A stretch of DNA of 64,000 nt, taken from contig CAYYPK010000006.1 in NCBI GenBank assembly GCA_964473525.1, positions 124,001 through 188,000 of the forward strand, given 5' to 3'. Below the pieces are notes generated by a model that did not search any database, was not told the DNA's origin, and saw only the letters and a program-made list of their open reading frames with translations. Shown here one piece after another: positions 43,843-53,063 of this stretch (positions within the stretch are counted from its first letter, which is position 1; every line of letters begins with the position of its first letter). Source of the DNA: GCA-2687025 sp964473525. Its GTDB lineage: Bacteria > Poribacteria > WGA-4E > GCA-2687025. The position numbers and the translations under genes were made by a program.

Positions 43843-46470
43843 CTATTTCAGCAGAACCATACGGCGCGTCGCGGAATGCTCTCCTGCATGCATGGTGTAG
43901 TAGTACAGACCGCTGCCAACCGGTTCGCCGAAGTCGTTGCGGCCGTCCCAGTACGCCGCGCCGTCTCGGCGTGAGTACACACCGGCTGGCTGCCTACCGA
44001 GCTCGAAGGTGCGCACGGCGTGACCTGCCAGGTCATACACAGTGATGGTGACGTCGGAGGGGGAGCCCAACTCGAAGGGGATCCACGTTTCGGGATTGAA
44101 GGGGTTGGGGAAGTTCTGCAGGAGCGCCGTTCGCTTGACCTGCGCCAGAGGCAGGAGCATCTTCCCGCGAGCCTCCACACCCACCGTCTGCGGACCCTCC
44201 CGCGTGAAGAGCGTGATGCCTTCGGTCGCAGTCGCACCGGCAGCGTTGGCGAGGTAAACGTCCACGAAGTCGGGCCGGTAGCTCCCCGTTGAGGCGTATT
44301 CCGTCTGCCACTCCTGGTCCGTGAGCCGATGGAATTGGACCGTTACCCGCTCGTAATAGCTGCTGACCGGGCCGACGACCACGTGCTGATCGCCACGGTC
44401 GAAATCACACACCAGGATGGCGAGATTCACCGGGCCGGTGCCCGCGTGCATCACCCAGCCCACGGGACTGCCGCCCGCGTCGGTGGGCGACGTGTGCACG
44501 TCGGCAACGACGAAGTCGCGCGCGCGGAACGGTTGGGAGCCATTGACGTTACCCATCGCGGAGTGATACAGCCGTGGATACCAGCCCTGATACCCCACGC
44601 CGCACACTCCCGGGGGATCCTGGACCATCGACTCCAGGAACGTCTGCTGATCCTCCGATAGCGGCTCATCGGCGAGTTCCGCCCGCGCGATGGCGGCCAA
44701 CTGCTCGGTAGTGTCCGCGAGGTGGTCGAAGTACCTGGTGACGGAATCGGTTAGGCCACCGTGACCTGCCGCCACGCCGCCGAAGCCCACCGACGCGTTC
44801 CGCGCGAACCGCGCCGCGGCGTCAAAGAACTCAGGCACCGGCTCCACGAAGCTCTTCGGAAACGAACACGCCGCGCCCCCGGTGTACGACTGCTTCGCGT
44901 AGAGCAGATGATCGTGGCGAAGCTCTGCCCACGAGGCGAGTTGCGTCGTCATCGTCTTCTGCCACCACGCCGCTGTCTGCATGAAAGTTGGTAGTTCCGC
45001 GCGGCCCGCGGGCGGGTTCAGGGCGCGGATCGTGTTCAGCCACCCGGCGTAGAGCGAGTCGTCCCATGTCTCGCTCTGGTAGTCGTCGACGAGATAGCGG
45101 AGCGAGGCGAGGTTGGGCGCATAGCCGTACTGCTGCAGCTCCGGCACAAGGAGTTGCGCCGCCGCGTCGTTTCCCAGCGCGAACAGCACGTCCAACGAGG
45201 ACGGCAGCATCCGGCGGCGGCCGTCCGGTATCTTGTCGAAGACGACGTTTGCCGTGATGTACGAGTCGATGATGAAGCGCTGCCCGAACAGGAGGAACGC
45301 CGACGCTGGCTCGATCTTGTCACCGTCTGGTGGCGCAAACAGAATCTGAGAGAGGATGCGCTGAGAGGCGTACGGCTTGGCCAGCAACGCCTCGCGGAAT
45401 GCTCGCCACGTCGGCGCGTCCTGTAGGGAGCCCGCGTTGGCCAACCCCATCTCCCCCATGAGCTCTCGGAAGTTGTCGGGAGTTACGTTGTCAGACGGCC
45501 CGGCGATCGTGCGCAGGGCTCCTTCGATGTCGGCGAGGATCTGGTTCGCGCCGGCGACGTCCACAAGTTCCAGTATGAGAGCGGCCAGGATCGTCTGCCG
45601 CTGAATGTCTTCGTCTGGGATCCTCGGCTCCGCCGCCTTGGGCGCGGACAGATACACCTCCGTGCGCCCGAACCACATCATGGCTCGGAAGTACTGCTCG
45701 AGGGACGCGCTGCCAGGAGGAACCCACACGTCGGCTCCCGCGTAGTGACCGCGAGGCGTGAATTGACTGAAATCGATGGTGCGGCGGGTCTCCCCGAAGA
45801 GCGGATAGTCCACTGGGAGCTCGTTCGCGATGAAGTCGACCAGCTCGCTCACGACAGCGTCATTCTCTGGGAACACCGGCTGCGCCCCGCCCCAGAGCAT
45901 CTGGCGCCCTACGGTCACGTAGACATCAAGATCGCGCAGGGGTTGGGCCATGGCGGGCTGGTCCGCATAGCGCGCGTCCAACGTGCGCACGTCCGCGCGC
46001 ATCGCGCGGGTCAGGTCCATCAGTGCGGGAATCAGGACGGACACCTCCGCCGCCAGCAGGATGGAGTCGTACGAGGCGTGTATGGCATGCAGGATGGAGT
46101 CCGCGGACACGTACACGGGCAGGTCCGCGTGGTAGATGTCGATGAGCGCATCGCCGAACGACGCATACGTGAGGCGTTCCGTGACGACGAACCCGTTGCG
46201 CAAGGCGGCCTGCTTCTCACCGTCAGTCAGACGGAAATGCGCATCTACCTGTTGCCCGAATGCAGCTCGGTCGATGCCGGCGCTGCCCGCGCTGTCGAGG
46301 AACGTGTCGGCTGGGTAGTTGGACAACAGCCCTTGCGCTGACAGCCCTTGGTTGGCTGCCAGGAACTGTTCGTACGCGGCTACATCGAACTGCCCGTTGG
46401 CGTGCGACGCCGCCAGCGCAAGGCATGTGAGGGACAGGAACGCAGTGCGGACGAACCGGCGCGCGCGCAT
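43843..46470 (-). CDS. DUF3160 secreted protein with sorting domain
   Basis: ATG 46470 has GGGAGG 7 nt upstream and opens a signal peptide (RRFVRTAFLSLTCLALAASHANG), giving 875 residues; ATG 46506 is less likely. Residues about 35-740 match DUF3160: GFVVTERLTYASFGDAL, YVSADSILHAIHASYD, PENDAVVSELVDF, AMMWFGRTEVYL, FGQRFIIDSYI, WAELRHDHLLYAKQSYT. The function of DUF3160 is unknown. The tail is the sorting module NFPNPFNPETWIPFEL ... AYWDGRNDFGEPVGSGLYYYTM ... RRMVLLK. Confidence 0.93.
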   Translation of the reverse strand: MRARRFVRTAFLSLTCLALAASHANGQFDVAAYEQFLAANQGLSAQGLLSNYPADTFLDSAGSAGIDRAAFGQQVDAHFRLTDGEKQAALRNGFVVTERLTYASFGDALIDIYHADLPVYVSADSILHAIHASYDSILLAAEVSVLIPALMDLTRAMRADVRTLDARYADQPAMAQPLRDLDVYVTVGRQMLWGGAQPVFPENDAVVSELVDFIANELPVDYPLFGETRRTIDFSQFTPRGHYAGADVWVPPGSASLEQYFRAMMWFGRTEVYLSAPKAAEPRIPDEDIQRQTILAALILELVDVAGANQILADIEGALRTIAGPSDNVTPDNFRELMGEMGLANAGSLQDAPTWRAFREALLAKPYASQRILSQILFAPPDGDKIEPASAFLLFGQRFIIDSYITANVVFDKIPDGRRRMLPSSLDVLFALGNDAAAQLLVPELQQYGYAPNLASLRYLVDDYQSETWDDSLYAGWLNTIRALNPPAGRAELPTFMQTAAWWQKTMTTQLASWAELRHDHLLYAKQSYTGGAACSFPKSFVEPVPEFFDAAARFARNASVGFGGVAAGHGGLTDSVTRYFDHLADTTEQLAAIARAELADEPLSEDQQTFLESMVQDPPGVCGVGYQGWYPRLYHSAMGNVNGSQPFRARDFVVADVHTSPTDAGGSPVGWVMHAGTGPVNLAILVCDFDRGDQHVVVGPVSSYYERVTVQFHRLTDQEWQTEYASTGSYRPDFVDVYLANAAGATATEGITLFTREGPQTVGVEARGKMLLPLAQVKRTALLQNFPNPFNPETWIPFELGSPSDVTITVYDLAGHAVRTFELGRQPAGVYSRRDGAAYWDGRNDFGEPVGSGLYYYTMHAGEHSATRRMVLLK

Positions 46471-46754
46471 GCAACCGCCCTCCCTATCGCCGATGAGGGC
46501 TCGCACGCGTCACGCCCTGGATGCCCTTGGCGAGAAGGGCAAAGGGAAAGCGGGCCGACATCGAACAGTCCTGAGGCCCACCCGCGGCTGGGGAGCGCGG
46601 GCGGCGATACCACGTCTTGATACCTAGCCTCACGCCGTGATCGCGTCAAGTTTGCCTTGGCCGTTCGTTCCTGGTTGGGTCACGGCCTGTGGTCGGGCAG
46701 CGCCGGCACGCATACGGCCGACGGTCCCACCTCGCGCACCTGCCGTCGCGTGGC

Positions 46755-48008
46755 TCACAGCGCGTCGGGAACCGGCGTCATCTCCGACAGCGCCGCGAGG
46801 AAGCCAGCCATGTCCTTCCCAACGACGTCGCCCGTAAGACAGTCGATGAGCTCCGGCCGGTGTTCGGGGAACTGCTCCGCGAAGGCGCCGAAGCTGAATT
46901 CTGGGTCGTAGAAGGCGTATATGAGACGCCGGACGACCTCGAGTCCACCGAGCAGCGCGCCCTCGAAGGCGCCCAACATCGACGCCGAGGTGTCGTCCGC
47001 TTGCAGAGCTGCGTGGATGCTGTCGGCCGCCAGCTCGCCTGAGGCGAGCGCGAGGAAGAGACCCGAGGAGTAGATGGGGTCCAGGAACGCGCGGGCGTCG
47101 CCAATCATCACCCACCCATCGCCAGCGGTCTGCCTGTTGACGTAGGCCAGGTGGCGCGTGCCTCGCACCCGGTCTACTCGCTCCGCCTTGCTGAGACGGG
47201 CGGCGAGACCGGCGCACTTCGCGACCTCACGGTCGAGGATGGCTTCGCTGTCGCCCGTGCCTTCCTCGTCGCCGAACAGGTACTCGGGGTCGGCGACGAT
47301 GCCAACGCTGACGATGTCGTCGGGCAGCGGGATGTACCAGAACCAGCCGCGATCCTCGATGAGGAAGATCGTCGTCTCACCCGCGTCGATGCCATCCAGG
47401 CGAGCGCCTCCACGGTAGTAGCTCCACAGCGTGCCCTTCCGTAGGCTGTCGATGGGCTCGCGGACGCCGAGCTGGCGGCCAAGCAGCGTCCGCGCGCCGG
47501 TGGCGTCCACGACTACCCGCGCGCCGATCTCCTCCGTGGCCCCGTCGGCCGCTTCGACGCGCACGCCCACGGCCCGGTCGCCGTCGAACAGCACCTCGGC
47601 CACCGACGTCTCCTCGCGCACATCGACCCCGTTCTCCCGGGCGTGGTCCAGCATCAGCTTGTCGAACGTGGACCGCTCAACCTGCCAGGTACGCGCTCCA
47701 TCGCCTGAGATGCGTTCCGAGAAGTAGAACGGGTCGGACTCCGTGCCGCGCCGTGAGACGAATCGGACGCTGTGCTTCACTGGGTAGTCGGACGCCTGTA
47801 GCTTGGGCAGTAGTCCGAGTCGGTCGAGCGTCCCATAGGTGTGTGGGATGAGCGACTCGCCGATGTGGTAGCGTGGGAACTTGCCGCGCTCGACAAGGAG
47901 GCAGCGATGTCCCTCTCGCGCCAACAACGTCCCGAGCGTAGCCGCGGACGGCCCGCCTCCCGCGACCACGACATCGTAGCCATCCGAACGGCCGGGATCC
48001 TTACCCAT
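46755..48008 (-). CDS. Flavin-dependent halogenase-like FAD oxidoreductase
   Basis: ATG 48008 has GGAGAGG upstream and is preferred over GTG 48032, which overlaps the upstream stop by 4 nt. The 417-residue protein has the FAD motif VVVAGGGPSAATLG (13-26), the ERGKFPRYHIGES segment and the halogenase signature G-W-F-W-Y-I-P at 221-227, which separates halogenases from ordinary monooxygenases. DAT-G motif VVDATGARTLLGR and the late FAD motif GWVMIGDARAFLDPIYSSG are present. It probably halogenates, or once halogenated, a small or carrier-bound substrate. It follows the radical SAM gene by 20 nt in one operon. Confidence 0.85.
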   Translation of the reverse strand: MGKDPGRSDGYDVVVAGGGPSAATLGTLLAREGHRCLLVERGKFPRYHIGESLIPHTYGTLDRLGLLPKLQASDYPVKHSVRFVSRRGTESDPFYFSERISGDGARTWQVERSTFDKLMLDHARENGVDVREETSVAEVLFDGDRAVGVRVEAADGATEEIGARVVVDATGARTLLGRQLGVREPIDSLRKGTLWSYYRGGARLDGIDAGETTIFLIEDRGWFWYIPLPDDIVSVGIVADPEYLFGDEEGTGDSEAILDREVAKCAGLAARLSKAERVDRVRGTRHLAYVNRQTAGDGWVMIGDARAFLDPIYSSGLFLALASGELAADSIHAALQADDTSASMLGAFEGALLGGLEVVRRLIYAFYDPEFSFGAFAEQFPEHRPELIDCLTGDVVGKDMAGFLAALSEMTPVPDAL

Positions 48009-48028
48009 GGCTGCCTCTCCAATCCCTG

Positions 48029-49354
48029 TCACCAGTAACGCGCGTCCAGGTGCTCGCGCAGGTAGAACCTAGGTATGAGTTCGTCGACGCACAGCAGACC
48101 TGCCCGCGTCAGAACCACGTCCGGGTCGGCGGGGTCTCGGTCGGCTACGAGCCCGTCGGCCGCGAGGGCCTCCAGCGGCTTGGCGAACGTACGCCATAGG
48201 TCGACCCCGAACCGGCGGCCGAATGCCGCTCCGTCCACGCGCCCCCATTTGAGCTGTAGCACGAACTCTCGCACGACGCGCTCATTCAGCGACAGCGCCG
48301 CCGCACGGTAGATGGGCAGATTTCCGCCGGCGACCGTCTTCGCATATCCGTCGGCGCGCGCATCGTTCTGGTAGTGCACGCCGCCGAAGTACGAGAACGA
48401 CGACGCGCCCAGCCCAAGCATGTCCCCGCCGCGCCACAGGTGCTGTTGATACCGAAAGAGATGGCGAGACGGGTCGCGCACTGCGGCATACGCGCTGGCG
48501 ACGGCGTGCCCAGCCGCTTCGAGCGTCCTGAACGCGGTTGCCAAACGTCGGCGCTTCACATCCCACGGGACCAGATCGCCGGGGAGCTTGCCGTCCCGCC
48601 AGTCTCGGTACAGCTGCGTATTGCGAGGCACTTCCGTCTGGTAGATCGTCACGCTGTCGGGCGCCAGGGTCATGACGCGCTCTACAGAGCGTTCCCAACT
48701 GGCGTCTGTCTCTCCGACCATCCCGACCATCAGATCGAGGTTCACCCAACCGAAGTCGTTGTCTCGCAGAAGCCCGTACGCGCCCTCGACATCCTCCGCC
48801 AGGTGGATGCGCCCGTTGAGCCTCAGCAGGGCGTCGTCGAAGCTCTGCACGCCCATGCTGACGCGCGTGACGCCGGCGTCTCGCAGGGCCTCTAGTCTGT
48901 CCTGTCGCGCCGTCTTCGGCGCCACCTCGAACGTGACCTCAACGTCATCCTGCCAGGCCACGGCGGATCTGAGGCCGCCCAGCAGGAAGCTGATCTGCTG
49001 CGGCCGCAGCGTGGATGGCGTGCCTCCCCCAACGTAGACGTAGGTCGCCTGTCGGCCCACCATCGCCGGTCTCTCGGACAGCAGGCGCAGTTCCGCGACG
49101 ACGCTCGCGAGGTACGCGTCGACCTCGGCGGCCTTCGCGCCTTCCCGGGACATGTAGTAGCAGTAGTCGCACTTCCGTTCGCAGAACGGGACGTGCGCGT
49201 AGATGCCTACTGGCGACTCCGTGGCGGAGCCATCCAGCGCCTCCCCGGCGGCGCCCACCTGCTCCGGCTCCCAGCGCGAGAACGGCGGGTACGCAGCGAC
49301 GAAATAGTTGCCGACCAGTGAATCCGTGGGTGGAGAGACCGGGACGGGCGCCAT
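48029..49354 (-). CDS. HemW/HemN-like radical SAM enzyme
   Basis: ATG 49354 (AGGAA 7 nt upstream) gives 441 residues; longer frames add arginine/alanine-rich sequence. The radical SAM site is IYAHVPFCERKCDYCYY with Cys58, Cys62 and Cys65. GGGTPS, EVAPKT, GVTRVSMGVQSFDDALL and NLDLMVGMVGET are HemW-family motifs, and the C-terminal HemN domain is present. The fourth Cys of true HemN (CxC) is missing, so it is not classic coproporphyrinogen dehydrogenase. Haem chaperone or a tailoring role with the halogenase are both possible; the pairing favours the latter. Confidence 0.88.
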   Translation of the reverse strand: MAPVPVSPPTDSLVGNYFVAAYPPFSRWEPEQVGAAGEALDGSATESPVGIYAHVPFCERKCDYCYYMSREGAKAAEVDAYLASVVAELRLLSERPAMVGRQATYVYVGGGTPSTLRPQQISFLLGGLRSAVAWQDDVEVTFEVAPKTARQDRLEALRDAGVTRVSMGVQSFDDALLRLNGRIHLAEDVEGAYGLLRDNDFGWVNLDLMVGMVGETDASWERSVERVMTLAPDSVTIYQTEVPRNTQLYRDWRDGKLPGDLVPWDVKRRRLATAFRTLEAAGHAVASAYAAVRDPSRHLFRYQQHLWRGGDMLGLGASSFSYFGGVHYQNDARADGYAKTVAGGNLPIYRAAALSLNERVVREFVLQLKWGRVDGAAFGRRFGVDLWRTFAKPLEALAADGLVADRDPADPDVVLTRAGLLCVDELIPRFYLREHLDARYW

Positions 49355-49470
49355 TCGCAGTTCCTGCGGCACGTGAACCCTCCAATATCCTGCGGCCGTT
49401 CCAACATATAGCACCGGAACCGGCGCGGCGCCGGGCATCAATCCGGCCGGGCAGGCAGATAGGGAGAGGC

Positions 49471-49917
49471 ATGCCGACGATAGGAGCGTTCGCGGCGATT
49501 TTCGACCCGGAGGGCCGCATGCTGCTTGTGTTGCGTGCGTACGGCCCAAAGGATTGGTCCAACCCGGGGGGCAGAATGGACGCCGGGGAGTCGATCATTG
49601 AGGCGGTCGAGCGGGAGGTACTCGAGGAGACGGGCTACATCGTAGAGGCGGGGGCGCTGATAGGGGTCTACTCGTCGCCGTTCAAGGACGACGTGGTCCT
49701 GTTCTTCGAAGGCGACATCATGGACCGAGCGCCATGGGCGCCCAACTCCGAGATCGCGGAGGCGCGGTTCTTCGCGCGCGATGCGCTCCCGCCGGCGCCC
49801 TATCGCCGCTCTGTCCGACTCGACGATGCCTTTGAGCGTCGTCGGGGCGTTGTCCGCGTGTTCGAGACGGACGATGTGCCCACCGAGCCCGGGGGACGAG
49901 CGCTCGCGGAAGGCTGA
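49471..49917 (+). CDS. Nudix hydrolase
   Basis: This 148-residue protein has a perfect Nudix box: G34, E40, R48-E49, E52-E53, G55 (GGRMDAGESIIEAVEREVLE, then ETG). AGGGAGAGG lies right before the ATG at 49471; an open frame continues upstream but is non-coding. It hydrolyses a nucleoside diphosphate linked to another moiety; the substrate cannot be told. It is divergent from the radical SAM gene, sharing a 116-nt promoter region, and convergent with PhyH. Confidence 0.92.
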   Translation: MPTIGAFAAIFDPEGRMLLVLRAYGPKDWSNPGGRMDAGESIIEAVEREVLEETGYIVEAGALIGVYSSPFKDDVVLFFEGDIMDRAPWAPNSEIAEARFFARDALPPAPYRRSVRLDDAFERRRGVVRVFETDDVPTEPGGRALAEG

Positions 49918-49925
49918 GAGCCGCG

Positions 49926-50762
49926 TCAAGCTGCGCTGGCGCCGCCCGACCCACCCTTACCTGCGTCAGCGGCGAACTCCGCTGACCAGTCCTCGTGCGA
50001 CCTGCCCGCGCGACGGAGGAGCTTCTGCTGCCGGGGCGTGCACCACGCGATGCACTCGTCCGACGGCGACGCCACCCAGTCGGCGTGGTGCGACGGCTCG
50101 TACGAGAAGAAGATGGTCCGACGTTGCCGGGCCATGCTCGCCGCGGGATACCCAGCGTGGTACAGATTCTCCGTGAATATCACCGGCTGGCCGGCGGCGA
50201 GGTCGAGGATGCGCAGGTCTGGCAAGGCGTCCGCTTCGTCGAGGTCGAACGGAGGCCGCATGTCCAGCAAGTGGCTGCCGGGGATGACCGACAGCGCGCC
50301 GGAGGCGGCGTTCTGGTCCATGAGCGGCACAACGAGCTTCACCATCTCCATCTGCGGCGCGCCCCGATGGTTCAGGTTGCGCGTCTGCCCGCCGTCCCGG
50401 ACGGCGTGGTAGTCGGCTGGTCGGCTCGCATCCCGGAAGTACCCGTAGTTCTCGGTGATCCGAGGCGGTCGATTCAGCAGCGTGACGATCCAGGGCAGGA
50501 CGTAATCCAGGTCGATGAGGTCGGCGAACATGCCGTCCACTGCGATGATGTTGCGGACGACTGCCTGTATGCGACCGCCATCCTCGTCGTGGCGCGTCTC
50601 GATCACCGCGCCCGGGTACGCGGACGCGTCAAAGTCGCGTGCGTTCATCTGGTCGATGACGGCGTTCATGTGTCCCAGCGCGTCGGCAGGAATGCGCTGG
50701 TCGAAGACGTGGTAGCCACGGAGCATGAAGCGGTACAGATCCTGCTCGGGCACGAATGGCAT
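49926..50762 (-). CDS. Phytanoyl-CoA dioxygenase (PhyH)-family Fe(II)/2-oxoglutarate oxygenase
   Basis: ATG 50762 has GGGAGC upstream and gives 278 residues. PhyH features include the DYHAVRDG segment (likely iron-binding His and Asp), PLMDQNAASGALSVIPGSHL, the distal His in TENLYHAGYPAAS and an Arg for 2-oxoglutarate in RQRRTIFFSY. Such proteins hydroxylate small molecules and are greatly expanded in Poribacteria and other sponge symbionts; the substrate is unknown. It lies 71 nt downstream of GH127 on the same strand. Confidence 0.88.
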   Translation of the reverse strand: MPFVPEQDLYRFMLRGYHVFDQRIPADALGHMNAVIDQMNARDFDASAYPGAVIETRHDEDGGRIQAVVRNIIAVDGMFADLIDLDYVLPWIVTLLNRPPRITENYGYFRDASRPADYHAVRDGGQTRNLNHRGAPQMEMVKLVVPLMDQNAASGALSVIPGSHLLDMRPPFDLDEADALPDLRILDLAAGQPVIFTENLYHAGYPAASMARQRRTIFFSYEPSHHADWVASPSDECIAWCTPRQQKLLRRAGRSHEDWSAEFAADAGKGGSGGASAA

Positions 50763-50833
50763 GGCTTGCTCCCTGGTATGCCGCGGTGGTGCGACCACAG
50801 GCCCGCGTAGGCTGATCGCGCGGCGCGCCTCAG

Positions 50834-52789
50834 TCAGCAGAGCGGGAGCCACACTGTCATGTCCGGCGTCCCGCGGTTGTTCCAGGCGTAATAGGGGATC
50901 AGCTTGATGCCGAGCGCCTCCGACGCTTCCTCTCCCAACGCTCGGTACAAGGGCTCGGATTCTCCCGCGAGGCGAACGCGGCAGGCGCTACCCTCAATGG
51001 CGGTGCCCCCGCCCAGCAGGTCCGCGTCGTGGGTTGCGCGCCACTCAGCGTTGCGGGGGATGTGGATCTCAGCCACCTCAACGCCGTCGGGCAGATCGGT
51101 CGACTCGAGGCAGTAGACGAGCGGCCCACGCATCACCGCGACGTGGTTCTTAACCTCCTCCACTCGTGGATCGGCCACCACCATGCGCACCGGCATGGGT
51201 AGGTCCAACTCGATCACGTCGCCTGCGGACCACACGCTCTCAACACGGGCGTACGACGCTGGCGTCACGTCGACACGAGTTGGGCCACCGTTGACGCGGA
51301 CCTGTGCGCCTTTGGCCCAACCTGGAACACGCAGCATCACCGCGAACGTCCCGGTTGGCGCCTCGTCCATGGTGAGTCTTACGCGCCCGTCCCAGGGGTA
51401 ATCGGTCTCCTGCGTGACTCGCAGCCGGCCGTGACTCGTCGCGGTGTCGAGTTGGCTTGACCCGTACAGGTGCACCCACAGGCGCGCGGCCGAAAGGCCA
51501 TACGCCCAGTCCTGCATGCCCGCGAGCGTTCGCGCGACCTGAGGCGGGCAGCAGTAGCACGTGAAGGTGACCCAGCGCTCATGCGCGTCGTTGCTCAGCA
51601 ACGGGTGTCGCCTACCGTGCCATCGCAACGGGTTCGAGTAGAAGAACCGCTTGCCGTCCAGGCTCATGGGCGCCAACCCGCCGTTGTATACGACCCGTTC
51701 CACGGCATCCGCGTAGCGCGCTTCGCCCGTGGCTTGGAGCATGCGCCATGCCCACATGGCGCCGCCGATGGTGGCGCACGTCTCGTTGTACGCCGTGGCG
51801 TTGGGCAGCTGGTAAGGGGCCCCGTAGGCCTCGTGGACAGAATCGTGGCGCACCGACTCGCCGTGGTGGAGTGCCGCCGCTCCGCCGGTAATGTAGACCT
51901 TACGCGTCATCACATCATCCCAGATGCGCTCAAGCGCGTCGTGCAGTGCCCGGTCGCCGGTCTCGGCGTAGACATCGGCGGCTCCCGCGTAGAGGTAGGT
52001 CGCCGTAACGACGTGACCGACGCCAGTGGACTCCTCGCGCAGAGGCACCCGGTTCTGGTTCAGGTCGCCAAGGGGCGTGTCCCTGCCGTCGTGGTGGGCC
52101 CGGCCCACGGGCTGAGAGCCGCGCATGTCGACAAAGATCCCGGCGAGTTCGAGGTAGCGCTCGTCCCCGGTCTCGCGGTACAGGTCCACGAGACCCATTA
52201 TGTTGGATGGGTTGAAACCGTAGCTCGCCAACTCCCTTGGGCGCGGCTGGAACGTGTCATGGAGGTAGTCGCCGAGCTTCCGCGCGATGTCGAGGAAGCT
52301 GTCCTTCCCCAGCACGCGGTGGTGCACGCTGGCGGCCGTCATCAGATGGCCCATGTTGTAGAGCTCGTGATGACGGCGCAGACTCCACCTTTCCTTGTGT
52401 GGGTTGAGCTGGATCTGCGTGGAGATGTATCCGTCCGGCTCCTGCGCCTTCGCCACGACCTCGATGAGTTCATCAAGCCTGTCGCCGATCGCTGGGTCGC
52501 GTGTGACGCCGTACACACGCGCAGCGGCCTCCATCCACTTGTAGCAGTCGCCATCGCTCCAGTCGGTTCCGGTGTGCCGTCGGTCCTGCGTCCCTGCCGC
52601 AGAGTAGAGATTCGAGAAGACGGCGGCATTCTCCGGCGCGTGCATCGCCTCCCACATGCTCGACAGCACCGTATCCCGGCACAGCTCGAAACGATCCGCC
52701 CAGAAGCCTCGCGTCCAACGCGCGTCGCCGACGCCGGTGGGCGTCAGCTTCCAGTGGGGAGCCACATGTCTGGTTGGTTCGACGGCCAT
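50834..52789 (-). CDS. Glycoside hydrolase family 127 (beta-L-arabinofuranosidase-like)
   Basis: ATG 52789 has CGAGGAA upstream, giving 651 residues; a frame from 52933 adds an unlikely leader. The (alpha/alpha)6 barrel includes ATGDRALHDALERIW-type helices. The zinc-cysteine site of GH127 is conserved: E336-T-C338 and C413-C414 (YNETCATIGG and CYCCPPQ). In HypBA1 the matching residues bind zinc and the second of the sites provides the nucleophile Cys. A beta-sandwich domain completes it. It should release beta-L-arabinofuranose or a similar sugar from glycans. There is no signal peptide, so it acts in the cytosol. Confidence 0.93.
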   Translation of the reverse strand: MAVEPTRHVAPHWKLTPTGVGDARWTRGFWADRFELCRDTVLSSMWEAMHAPENAAVFSNLYSAAGTQDRRHTGTDWSDGDCYKWMEAAARVYGVTRDPAIGDRLDELIEVVAKAQEPDGYISTQIQLNPHKERWSLRRHHELYNMGHLMTAASVHHRVLGKDSFLDIARKLGDYLHDTFQPRPRELASYGFNPSNIMGLVDLYRETGDERYLELAGIFVDMRGSQPVGRAHHDGRDTPLGDLNQNRVPLREESTGVGHVVTATYLYAGAADVYAETGDRALHDALERIWDDVMTRKVYITGGAAALHHGESVRHDSVHEAYGAPYQLPNATAYNETCATIGGAMWAWRMLQATGEARYADAVERVVYNGGLAPMSLDGKRFFYSNPLRWHGRRHPLLSNDAHERWVTFTCYCCPPQVARTLAGMQDWAYGLSAARLWVHLYGSSQLDTATSHGRLRVTQETDYPWDGRVRLTMDEAPTGTFAVMLRVPGWAKGAQVRVNGGPTRVDVTPASYARVESVWSAGDVIELDLPMPVRMVVADPRVEEVKNHVAVMRGPLVYCLESTDLPDGVEVAEIHIPRNAEWRATHDADLLGGGTAIEGSACRVRLAGESEPLYRALGEEASEALGIKLIPYYAWNNRGTPDMTVWLPLC

Positions 52790-53013
52790 GGGTAGGTTCC
52801 TCGAGTCCAGGAGAGATCTCTCGCGGGGTGACGGTGTCCGCTGACGGTTCGGCGGCGATGGCGCCGAGATCGCACAAGCCATGGTACAACTGATCGCGGA
52901 GGCGGTGAACGCGCGGAGCCGCTGGTTGTGCACGCACCCGGCCGACTACCCCAGAGATACGCCCATCGGGATCCCATCGTCGGCTTGACGGGGCTATAGA
53001 CCCTGAGCCAGGT

Positions 53014-53037
53014 TGTCACGGGCTGTCTGTCGTGACA
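53014..53037. promoter_or_regulatory. Inverted repeat, possible operator of the AAA-WD40 gene
   Basis: TGTCACG (53014-53020) and CGTGACA (53031-53037) are perfect inverted half-sites with a 10-bp spacer, placed 27 bp before the GTG start. No regulator is adjacent. Confidence 0.4.
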
Positions 53038-53063
53038 CTGTGTCGCTCGGATAGGGAGCCTCT

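Noticed and set aside
49015..49470. N-terminal extension of the Nudix protein
   Set aside because: It is antisense to the radical SAM gene, and a strong ribosome site precedes ATG 49471.
51470..52795. A 441-codon plus-strand frame opposite GH127
   Set aside because: GH127 has all zinc-site residues on the minus strand; the plus frame shows no domain.
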